From positions 141,351 to 205,350 of the forward strand of contig JAEXOO010000043.1 of assembly GCA_023439305.1 (NCBI GenBank): a DNA stretch of 64,000 bases, given 5' to 3'. Below the pieces are notes generated by a model that saw only the letters and a program-made list of their open reading frames with translations, had not been told where the DNA came from and made no database searches. A program made the translations under genes and the position numbers. Positions 33,349 through 40,179 of this stretch are shown piece after piece; positions within the stretch are counted from its first letter, which is position 1, and the number at the start of each line of letters is the position of its first letter. The DNA comes from Pseudomonadota bacterium. GTDB taxonomy: Bacteria > Pseudomonadota > Gammaproteobacteria > Burkholderiales > Burkholderiaceae_B.

Positions 33349-34869
33349 ATGTCCCTGGCCGTGCTGAACAGCTGCGCCCTGTCGGGTCTGGATTTTGTGG
33401 ATGTGCGGGTGGAAGCCCACGTTGCGCCCGGTCTGCCGGCATTTCATATCGTAGGCCTGCCGGATGCCGGCATACGGGAAAGCCGCGAGCGGGTGCGCTC
33501 CGCGTTGCAGGCCAGCGGTTTTGATTTTCCGGCGGCCCGCCTGACCATCAATCTGGCGCCGGCAGACCTGCCCAAGGATTCGGGCCGCTTCGACCTGCCT
33601 GTGGCGCTGGCCATTCTGCTGGCCAGCGGCCAGCTCAGTCGACCCGACGACCAGGGTCGGGAACGTGCGGTGCCCGCCTTGGAGCGTTACGTCATGGCGG
33701 GTGAATTATCGCTGACCGGGGCCGTGGTGCCGGTACAGAACGCCTTGATCATCGCCCTGGGCATGGCGCGCCATCATGCCGACCAAACCCTGATCCTGCC
33801 GGCCCACAGCGCGGCCTTGGCCGCCCATGTGCCGGATGTGCGCACGCTGGGAGTGGCCAGTCTGGCCGAAGCGGCAGCCTATTTGCGGGGCGATCAGGCC
33901 CTGTCACCCATGCCCGCTGCCTTGTTGACTATGGCGGACACAGGAACGGACCTGTGCCTGTCTGACGTACAGGGTCAGCCGCTGGGATGCCGCGCCCTGG
34001 AGCTGGCCGCGGCGGGCGGGCACAGTCTTTTGCTTAATGGCTCGCCGGGGGTGGGCAAGACCATGCTGGCCCAGCGCTTGCCGGGACTGCTTCCCGATCT
34101 GGACGATCGCGCCCGTCTCGAAGTGGCGGCCATCTATGCCATGGCGCAGATCGAACCGCGCCTTTGCCCGCGGCCGCCGTTTCGTGCGCCTCATCATAGT
34201 GTGACCATGCCGGCTTTGGTGGGAGGAGGTGCGCGCGTGCGTCCCGGCGAGGTGTCGTTGGCGCATCATGGAATTTTGTTTCTGGATGAATTGCCCGAGT
34301 TCGATCGACGGGCCTTGGAGGCGTTGCGGGAGCCTTTGGAAGAAGGCTGCGTGCATATTGTGCGGGCGCAGCGTCAGGCCTCCTATCCGGCCCGATTCCA
34401 ATTTCTGGCCGCCATGAATCCCTGCCCTTGTGGGTGGGCTGGACACAGACACCAAGCCTGCCGCTGTTCGCCGGGACGACGGGAGCAGTACCGGCAACGC
34501 TTGTCGGGGCCCTTGCTGGATCGCATCGATTTATGCGTGACCTTGACTGAGCCCGATCAGGATGCAGGTCAGGCGGCGCAGGCTTCCTGCCTGGTGCGCG
34601 AACGAGTTTTCCACGCGCGGCAACGGCAGCTGAGCCGTCAGGGCTGCTTGAACGCGGCTCTGCCGGCAGCCCGTTTGCCGGACTGTCTGCAGCTTGAGGA
34701 CGAGGCGCGCGCCTGGATGCTGCAGGCGCGGCGACGCTGGCACTGGTCGGAGCGTACGCATGGACGTTTGTTGCGCGTGGCGCGCAGCGTAGCGGACCTG
34801 GCGGGTGATTTCGCCGTCCAGCGCGGCCACGTGGCCGAAGCGCTCCAGTTTCGCGCTCATCTGCCTTGA
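33349..34869 (+). CDS. comM: ComM/YifB-type AAA+ ATPase (Mg-chelatase-like)
   Basis: A 506-residue cytosolic ATPase. The N-terminal Lon-like S5 domain (about 1-165) starts MSLAVLNSCALSGLDFVDVR and includes LPDAGIRESRERVRSAL. The AAA+ domain has the Walker A motif GSPGVGKTMLAQRLPG and Walker B ILFLDELPEF. A zinc-like Cys group (CPCGWAGHRHQACRCSP) and a C-terminal Mg-chelatase-like helical domain follow. ComM is a hexameric helicase that promotes branch migration during natural transformation. AAGGGGGAA precedes ATG 33349. The length is usual for the family. Confidence 0.95.
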   Translation: MSLAVLNSCALSGLDFVDVRVEAHVAPGLPAFHIVGLPDAGIRESRERVRSALQASGFDFPAARLTINLAPADLPKDSGRFDLPVALAILLASGQLSRPDDQGRERAVPALERYVMAGELSLTGAVVPVQNALIIALGMARHHADQTLILPAHSAALAAHVPDVRTLGVASLAEAAAYLRGDQALSPMPAALLTMADTGTDLCLSDVQGQPLGCRALELAAAGGHSLLLNGSPGVGKTMLAQRLPGLLPDLDDRARLEVAAIYAMAQIEPRLCPRPPFRAPHHSVTMPALVGGGARVRPGEVSLAHHGILFLDELPEFDRRALEALREPLEEGCVHIVRAQRQASYPARFQFLAAMNPCPCGWAGHRHQACRCSPGRREQYRQRLSGPLLDRIDLCVTLTEPDQDAGQAAQASCLVRERVFHARQRQLSRQGCLNAALPAARLPDCLQLEDEARAWMLQARRRWHWSERTHGRLLRVARSVADLAGDFAVQRGHVAEALQFRAHLP

Positions 34870-35072
34870 GCCACGCGCAAAGACTGCAGCGCACGCTGGG
34901 TAGAAAGCGTCAGATTTCCAACGTTTCAATGAACCTGTGTATTTCGGCCTGCAGGTGACTTGTCGACGGATTTTCCGAGGTGCAGGCAGAGCGTGCGCAG
35001 GATCAAGCGTGTGCGACGGCACGGAGCGCATTAAGCCGTTTTTCAGGTCATTTTTTGTATGCTTGAACAAAA

Positions 35073-35091
35073 GACTGAATAAGAATCAGTC
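35073..35091. promoter_or_regulatory. Candidate Fur box upstream of ftrA
   Basis: GACTGAATAAGAATCAGTC is a 19-base imperfect palindrome (six-base arms GACTGA and TCAGTC) 17 bases before the ftrA start. Its size and place suit a Fur site, and Fur control would fit an iron uptake operon, but the match to the GATAATGAT consensus is only partial. The gap between comM and ftrA holds nothing else I can name. Confidence 0.4.
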
Positions 35092-35107
35092 GTTCCTGCA
35101 ACCATCC

Positions 35108-35653
35108 ATGAAGACTACGATGCGCACCTCTCTCCTTGTTACCTTGCTGACTCTGGCCTGCGTTTCCGCACAGGCGGCGGAATACCCCATTGGCAAGCCG
35201 ATCGAAAAGAATGGACTGGAAGTGGCGGCGGTATATCTGCAGCCCGTCGAAATGGATCCGCCCGGCATGATGCGTGCCGCCGCCGAATCCGATATTCATC
35301 TGGAAGCCGACATCCACGCCACGGCGGACAACAGCAATGGCCTGCCTGAAGGCGCCTGGGCACCTTATTTGAATATTCAGTACAAGCTGCAGAAGCAGGG
35401 CAGCGATCAGGTGATTTCGGGCGAAATGATGCCCATGGTGGCCAATGACGGCCCGCATTACGGCGACAACGTCAAGCTGGACGGTCCGGGCAAATACATT
35501 CTGGTGCTGACGGTGGGCTCGCCTGAGAGCGGCAAGATGACGCATTTCGGCCGTCATGTGGATAAGGAAACCGGCGTGGCTCCGTGGTTCCAGGCGTTCG
35601 AGCAGCAATACGAGTTTGTTTTTGCTGGCACCGGCAAGAAGGGCGGTTACTGA
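35108..35653 (+). CDS. ftrA: FtrA-type periplasmic iron-binding protein (P19/Tp34 family)
   Basis: A 181-residue periplasmic protein with a signal peptide (LLVTLLTLACVSAQA). The P19-family features are AEYPIGKPIEKNGLEVAAVYLQ at the mature start, the Met/His sites in MDPPGMM and ESDIHLEADIHAT, and HYGDNVKLDGPGKY near the end. It binds iron, and copper in relatives, at the periplasmic side. It is the first gene of a four-gene set with the order of Bordetella ftrABCD, which takes up ferrous iron. The start is ATG 35108, though ATG 35120 is also possible. Confidence 0.93.
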   Translation: MKTTMRTSLLVTLLTLACVSAQAAEYPIGKPIEKNGLEVAAVYLQPVEMDPPGMMRAAAESDIHLEADIHATADNSNGLPEGAWAPYLNIQYKLQKQGSDQVISGEMMPMVANDGPHYGDNVKLDGPGKYILVLTVGSPESGKMTHFGRHVDKETGVAPWFQAFEQQYEFVFAGTGKKGGY

Positions 35654-35655
35654 TC

Positions 35656-35994
35656 ATGCGGCTGACAAACAGGCTGGCCGCCATTGTACTGATGGCCGGC
35701 AGCGCAACAGCCGCCGGGGCCGAATTGCCGGTTCATACGCTTACTTTCAAGCCGGACGGCACGTTTGAGCCGGCTGTGCTTCAGGTGCAGGCCGGACGAT
35801 TCAAGATTGTGCTGGTGAACGGCAGCCAGGAGGCGGTCGAGTTTGAAAGTCTGCCGCTGCGCAAGGAAAAAGTGCTGGGTCCGGGTGTGACGTCTTTTGT
35901 GGTTCTGACGGTGTCGCGTCCTGGCGATTATCCATTCTTCGACGACTTCCATCCTGCCGTGAAAGGCACGCTGCGAGTCCGTCCCGCTCCTTGA
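35656..35994 (+). CDS. ftrB: FtrB-type periplasmic cupredoxin-domain protein
   Basis: A 112-residue protein with a signal peptide (RLAAIVLMAGSATAAGA) and a cupredoxin-like beta-sandwich: FEPAVLQVQAGRFKIVLVNGSQEAVEFES, here broken by no gaps, then FFDDFHPAVKGTL. A classical His-Cys-His-Met blue-copper site is not complete, as in other iron-transport cupredoxins. It is proposed to oxidise or hand over iron to the permease. It starts two bases after the ftrA stop and lies nine bases before ftrC. Confidence 0.88.
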   Translation: MRLTNRLAAIVLMAGSATAAGAELPVHTLTFKPDGTFEPAVLQVQAGRFKIVLVNGSQEAVEFESLPLRKEKVLGPGVTSFVVLTVSRPGDYPFFDDFHPAVKGTLRVRPAP

Positions 35995-36003
35995 AGTTTC
36001 ATC

Positions 36004-36849
36004 ATGGAACAAGTGCTTTTTATCGTGTGGCGCGAAAGCGTGGAGGCCCTGCTGGTCATTGGCATTCTCTATGCCTGGTTGTGCCGTTCGCCCCAAGGGC
36101 GCAAGGGGCTGCCGTGGTTGTGGGGCGGCGTGGCGGCAGGCCTGGGCCTGGCCGGCCTGCTGGCGGTCCTGTTGCTGGGCCTGGCCAGTTGGTTGGACGA
36201 TACGGGCCAGGAGTGGTTCCAGGCCGTGATGAGCCTGGCCGCCTGTGCCCTGGTCGTGCAAATGGTGGTCTGGATGCGGCGCCACGGTCGTCGTCTGCGC
36301 AGCGATCTGCAGCAAGGACTTTCGGATGAATTAGGACAGGGCCGTCAATGGGGCGTGATGTTGCTGGTCATGATCGCTGTGGCGCGCGAAGGCAGCGAGA
36401 CCGTGGTGTTTTTGTACGGCGTATTGTCGGCAGCGCCAGGGGGGCGCAGTGCATGGTCTCTGGCCCTGGCAGGGGCGGCAGGGCTGCTGGCCGCCGTGTT
36501 GACCTTTGTGGCCCTGCAGTGGGGCGGCCGCATCATTACCTGGCGCCGCTTCTTCGCCTTGACTGAAGTCCTCTTGCTGCTGCTGGGTGCCGCCTTGCTG
36601 GTGTCGGCAACGGACCGGCTTATTTCGCTGGATGTGTTGCCGGCGCTGGTGGATCCCATCTGGGATTCGTCCTGGCTGCTGGGCACGGACTCAGGGCTGG
36701 GCAAACTGCTGGCGGACTTTGCAGGCTATCGGGATTATCCTGCGCTCAGCCAAGTGTTGATCTATATCCTGTATTTTGCGCTTGTGTTCAGACTGCTGCG
36801 CGCCCGCACGCCCGTGGCCGCCGGACCGGTGCGCGAGGCGGTGCGATGA
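36004..36849 (+). CDS. ftrC: FtrC, FTR1-family iron permease
   Basis: A 281-residue inner-membrane protein with seven membrane segments. The two iron-binding R-E-x-x-E motifs are RESVE (near residue 10, FIVWRESVEALLVI) and REGSE (about residue 128, VAREGSETVVFLYG), which define FTR1/EfeU permeases. It imports iron passed on by the periplasmic FtrA and FtrB proteins. The length is usual. Its end overlaps the ftrD start by four bases (ATGA), a sign of coupled translation. Confidence 0.94.
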   Translation: MEQVLFIVWRESVEALLVIGILYAWLCRSPQGRKGLPWLWGGVAAGLGLAGLLAVLLLGLASWLDDTGQEWFQAVMSLAACALVVQMVVWMRRHGRRLRSDLQQGLSDELGQGRQWGVMLLVMIAVAREGSETVVFLYGVLSAAPGGRSAWSLALAGAAGLLAAVLTFVALQWGGRIITWRRFFALTEVLLLLLGAALLVSATDRLISLDVLPALVDPIWDSSWLLGTDSGLGKLLADFAGYRDYPALSQVLIYILYFALVFRLLRARTPVAAGPVREAVR

Positions 36850-38234
36850 GCGCGGTCCTGCCGTCCGGGCGTTCGTGGCCGGCGCGTCTGGGCGATTTCC
36901 TGCGTGATCATCAGCGAGCCATCCGCCGCATTCAGTGGCTGGTGGTGTTGGTCTATGCGTTTCTGCTGTTGGTGCCGATCTTTCTGCCTTTGCCCGACCG
37001 CAGCGCGTCCATGTTCAACAATGTGACCGTCCTGGCTCAGTTTGCCTTCTGGGGGGTCTGGTGGCCTTTCGTGCTGCTGTCCATGCCGCTGTTAGGTCGC
37101 ACGTGGTGCGGCGTGTTCTGTCCCGAGGGGACCCTGACGGAATGGGCCAGCGGGCATGGCCGGGGCGGGGCGATTCCCCGCTGGGTGCGTTGGGGCGGCT
37201 GGCCGTTCGTGGCGTTTGCCTTGACGACAATCTATGGGCAACTGATCAGTGTCTATCAGTACCCGCTGGCGGTGGCGCTGATCCTGGGCGGTTCGACGGT
37301 GGGCGCCCTGATCGTGGGCTGGCTCTATGGGCGAGAAAAACGCGTCTGGTGCCGCTATCTGTGCCCAGTCAACGGGGTGTTTAATCTGCTGGCCAAGCTG
37401 TCGCCCTGGCAGTTTCAAGTGGATGGGCTGGCCTGGCGGCAGGCGCAGCGCCGGACCGAAGGCATCAACTGCGCGCCGCTGCTGCCCTTGCGCAGCATGC
37501 AGGGGGCGGGCGATTGCCATATGTGTGGACGTTGCAGCGATTATCGCGGCGCCATCAGCCTGCAGTTGCGCTCGCCCGAACGCGATATTCTGTCGGACTC
37601 GACAGGCAGCGCCTGGCAAACCTTGCTGATCGCCTTGGGCTTGATGGGCCTGGCCGTGGGCGCATTTCTCTGGAGTGCCAGCCCTTGGTTCGTGTCCATC
37701 AAGCAGACGGCGGCCGCCTGGCTGGTGGAGCGGGATATCATCTGGCCCTTGCTCGACAGTGCGCCCTGGTTTGTGCTGACCCATTACCCGCAGGTCAACG
37801 ACAGTTTCAGTTGGCTGGACGGGGCGGTGATTCTGACGTTTATCGGCGGCGCGTGCGCCCTGTGTGGCGGATCGGTGCTGGCGGGCTTGTTCCTGGCAGA
37901 TCGTCTCTTGCCCCGTGTGCGTGGTCAGGGGCGGGGGTGGGAGGGCATCAACAAGCTGGCCCTGGGCCTGATACCCTTGGCGGGCATAGGCGTGTTTCTC
38001 GGTTTGACCGCCACCACCTTGAGCTTGCTGCAGCACGAGGGCGTGAGCACCGGCTGGGCGAGCGCTGCGCGATTGATTCTGCTGGCGCTGGCGCTGGCCT
38101 GGACCTTGCGCCTGTGCTGGCGTCTGGCAGGGCAGCGCGCGCGGGATGCGCGCCGCTGGGTGGCCATGGCCTGTCTGGGCGCAGGGCTGGCGCCGTTTCT
38201 GACGGCCTGGCTGCTGTTCTTTCTGCGTTGGTAA
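36846..38234 (+). CDS. ftrD: FtrD, polyferredoxin-like membrane protein
   Basis: A 462-residue inner-membrane protein with about nine membrane segments. The NapH/CcoG-type Cys motifs are CGVFCPEG (about residue 89), CRYLCPVNG (about 169) and CHMCGRC (about 219), suited to iron-sulfur clusters; another Cys pair is in ACALCGG. It probably moves electrons across the membrane to support iron redox cycling by FtrABC. The start ATG 36846 overlaps ftrC. No terminator is seen before the rpmI promoter 17 bases downstream. Confidence 0.9.
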   Translation: MSAVLPSGRSWPARLGDFLRDHQRAIRRIQWLVVLVYAFLLLVPIFLPLPDRSASMFNNVTVLAQFAFWGVWWPFVLLSMPLLGRTWCGVFCPEGTLTEWASGHGRGGAIPRWVRWGGWPFVAFALTTIYGQLISVYQYPLAVALILGGSTVGALIVGWLYGREKRVWCRYLCPVNGVFNLLAKLSPWQFQVDGLAWRQAQRRTEGINCAPLLPLRSMQGAGDCHMCGRCSDYRGAISLQLRSPERDILSDSTGSAWQTLLIALGLMGLAVGAFLWSASPWFVSIKQTAAAWLVERDIIWPLLDSAPWFVLTHYPQVNDSFSWLDGAVILTFIGGACALCGGSVLAGLFLADRLLPRVRGQGRGWEGINKLALGLIPLAGIGVFLGLTATTLSLLQHEGVSTGWASAARLILLALALAWTLRLCWRLAGQRARDARRWVAMACLGAGLAPFLTAWLLFFLRW

Positions 38235-38250
38235 AAACGCACCGTACGGC

Positions 38251-38280
38251 TGGACAACTTTCCGGGAATCACTCTATAAT
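38251..38280 (+). promoter_or_regulatory. Sigma-70 promoter of the rpmI-rplT-pheST operon
   Basis: TGGACA (38251-38256) and a perfect TATAAT (38275-38280) are separated by 18 bases. Transcription should start near 38287, giving a leader of about 150 bases before rpmI. L20 is known to regulate this operon through a leader structure in enterobacteria; I could not fold a convincing equivalent here by eye. Confidence 0.85.
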
Positions 38281-38435
38281 CAATGGCTTTTCCACGTTTT
38301 GCCCATTTCTTGATGCTGTTTTGAAGGGGGCTTTTCTGTGGTAAAGAAAAAAAACAAGTGCCTGTTTTTGGGTCTTACAAGTGCAGCCTGATTGTTGGGC
38401 AGCCACCCACAGACATAAATTAATCGAGTAATTTC

Positions 38436-38633
38436 ATGCCTAAAATGAAAACCAAAAAAAGCGCCTCCAAGCGCTTTGTGGTTCGTGGTAGCGGTTCCAT
38501 CAAGCGGGGCCAAGCGTTCAAGCGTCACATTCTGACCAAGAAAACGACCAAGAACAAACGCCAACTGCGCGGTGCCGTCGAAGTGCATAAAGCCGACGTC
38601 GCCTCCGTCAAGGCCATGATGCCTTTCGCTTGA
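38436..38633 (+). CDS. rpmI: Ribosomal protein bL35
   Basis: A 65-residue, very basic protein of the large ribosomal subunit. The conserved start MPKMKTKKSASKRFVVRGSG and the middle KRHILTKKTTKNKRQLRG are diagnostic. It is the first gene after a strong promoter and lies 16 bases before rplT, the normal order. The usual partner infC is not adjacent but 13.3 kb upstream. Confidence 0.98.
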   Translation: MPKMKTKKSASKRFVVRGSGSIKRGQAFKRHILTKKTTKNKRQLRGAVEVHKADVASVKAMMPFA

Positions 38634-38649
38634 TTAGGGAGAACTCTAA

Positions 38650-39009
38650 ATGTCTCGAGTAAAACGCGGTGTAAACGCTCGCGCCCGCCACAAAAAAGTC
38701 ATTGCCCAAGCCAAAGGTTTCCGCGGTCGCCGTGGTAACGTTTTCCGGGTAGCCAAGCAAGCAGTCATGAAGGCAGGCCAGTACGCCTACCGTGACCGCC
38801 GCAACAAGAAGCGCGTGTTCCGCTCGCTGTGGATCACCCGTATCAATGCTGCATGCCGTGAACTGGGCATGAGCTACAGCCAGTTCATCGCTGGCCTGAA
38901 CAAAGCCTCCATCGCTCTGGACCGCAAGGTTCTGGCCGATCTGGCTGTTAACGACAAGGCTGGTTTTGCCGCCGTTGTTGCACAGGCTAAGAACGCACTG
39001 GCTGCTTAA
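38650..39009 (+). CDS. rplT: Ribosomal protein bL20
   Basis: A 119-residue basic protein of the large subunit, essential in assembly and an autoregulator of its operon in E. coli. MSRVKRGVNARARHKKVIAQ at the start and SYSQFIAGLNKASIALDRKV in the C-terminal domain identify it. The ATG follows GGGAGAA. A hairpin with a T run separates it from pheS. Confidence 0.98.
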   Translation: MSRVKRGVNARARHKKVIAQAKGFRGRRGNVFRVAKQAVMKAGQYAYRDRRNKKRVFRSLWITRINAACRELGMSYSQFIAGLNKASIALDRKVLADLAVNDKAGFAAVVAQAKNALAA

Positions 39010-39032
39010 GCGGTATCCGACTGTATAGTTCG

Positions 39033-39063
39033 CAAACGGGGCCTTGGGGCTCCGTTTGTTTTT
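39033..39063 (+). terminator. Internal terminator/attenuator between rplT and pheS
   Basis: CAAACGGGGCC (39033-39043) pairs with GGCTCCGTTTG (39048-39058) around loop TTGG, followed by TTTTT, 15 bases before the pheS ATG. One pair is G-T. It should reduce readthrough into pheST. No Phe-rich leader peptide fits in the 23 bases between the rplT stop and the stem. Confidence 0.85.
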
Positions 39064-39078
39064 GGAAAGTAACACGTC

Positions 39079-40101
39079 ATGACTTCCTCTCACGATGATC
39101 TTATCGCCCAGGCACGGGCGTTGTTCGAGCAGGCCCAGGACGCCGCTTCGCTGGAAAATGCCAAGGCGCGTTTTCTTGGCAAGCAGGGCGCCATCACTAC
39201 GCTGATGAAAGGCCTGGCGCAGATGGACCCGGAGCAGAAGAAAGCGGCCGGTGCCAGCATCAATGTGCTCAAGCGCGAAATCGAAACCCTGCTCAATGAT
39301 CGTCGCGCCGCATTGGCCGCGGCTGAATTGAATCAGCGTCTGGCGCAGGAAAAGATCGACGTGACCCTGCCCGGCCGTGGCCGCGGTACGGGGGGCATTC
39401 ATCCGGTCATTCAGACCTGGCAGCGTGTGGAAGCCATTTTCCGCTCTATCGGTTTTGATGTGGCCGACGGCCCCGAGATCGAGAACGACTGGACCAATTT
39501 CACAGCCCTGAACAACCCGGAGAACCATCCGGCGCGCTCCATGCAGGATACCTTCTACGTGGATATGCAGGACGAGCAGGGCTTGCCCTATCTGTTGCGC
39601 ACGCACACCAGCCCCATGCAGGTGCGTTATGCCCGCATGAATCAGGCTCCGATCAAGGTCATTGCTCCAGGCCGCACCTATCGCGTGGACAGCGATGCGA
39701 CGCACTCACCCATGTTCCACCAGGTTGAAGGCCTGTGGATCGCCGAGGATATTTCCTTCGCGGACTTGAAGGGCGTGTACACCAATTTCCTGCGCGCCTT
39801 TTTCGAAAGCGACGACCTGGTCGTGCGTTTCCGTCCTTCTTTCTTCCCCTTTACCGAACCTTCGGCCGAGATCGACATGATGTTCACCTCCGGGCCGAAC
39901 AAGGGGCGTTGGCTGGAGATCTCCGGCTCGGGTCAGGTGCACCCCAATGTGGTGCGCCATTTCGGCCTGGATCCTGAGCGCTACATCGGCTTTGCGTTCG
40001 GTTCGGGCTTGGAGCGCCTGACCATGTTGCGCTATGGTGTCAATGATCTGCGCCTGTTCTTTGAAGGCGACCTGCGCTTCCTGAAGCAGTTCAATCGCTG
40101 A
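39079..40101 (+). CDS. pheS: Phenylalanine-tRNA ligase alpha subunit
   Basis: A 340-residue catalytic subunit of the alpha2-beta2 enzyme that charges tRNA-Phe. An N-terminal coiled coil (about 1-90) precedes the class II core, with GGIHPVIQTW, PEIENDWTNFTALN, the motif 2 region RTHTSPMQVRY, and motif 3 in GFAFGSGLERLTMLRYGV. The length is normal. It lies behind an internal terminator and is followed by pheT after 78 bases. Confidence 0.98.
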   Translation: MTSSHDDLIAQARALFEQAQDAASLENAKARFLGKQGAITTLMKGLAQMDPEQKKAAGASINVLKREIETLLNDRRAALAAAELNQRLAQEKIDVTLPGRGRGTGGIHPVIQTWQRVEAIFRSIGFDVADGPEIENDWTNFTALNNPENHPARSMQDTFYVDMQDEQGLPYLLRTHTSPMQVRYARMNQAPIKVIAPGRTYRVDSDATHSPMFHQVEGLWIAEDISFADLKGVYTNFLRAFFESDDLVVRFRPSFFPFTEPSAEIDMMFTSGPNKGRWLEISGSGQVHPNVVRHFGLDPERYIGFAFGSGLERLTMLRYGVNDLRLFFEGDLRFLKQFNR

Positions 40102-40179
40102 TTTCCCCTTCGAGCCGTCCGGCGGACTCCGTCCGGGCGGTCCTGGTACACGCCGTTTTACGTTTCCCTCTTCAGCATC

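Noticed and set aside
38287..38435. L20-binding leader of the rpmI-rplT operon
   Set aside because: The leader length is suitable, but I could not find by eye the pseudoknot or helix expected for L20 binding.
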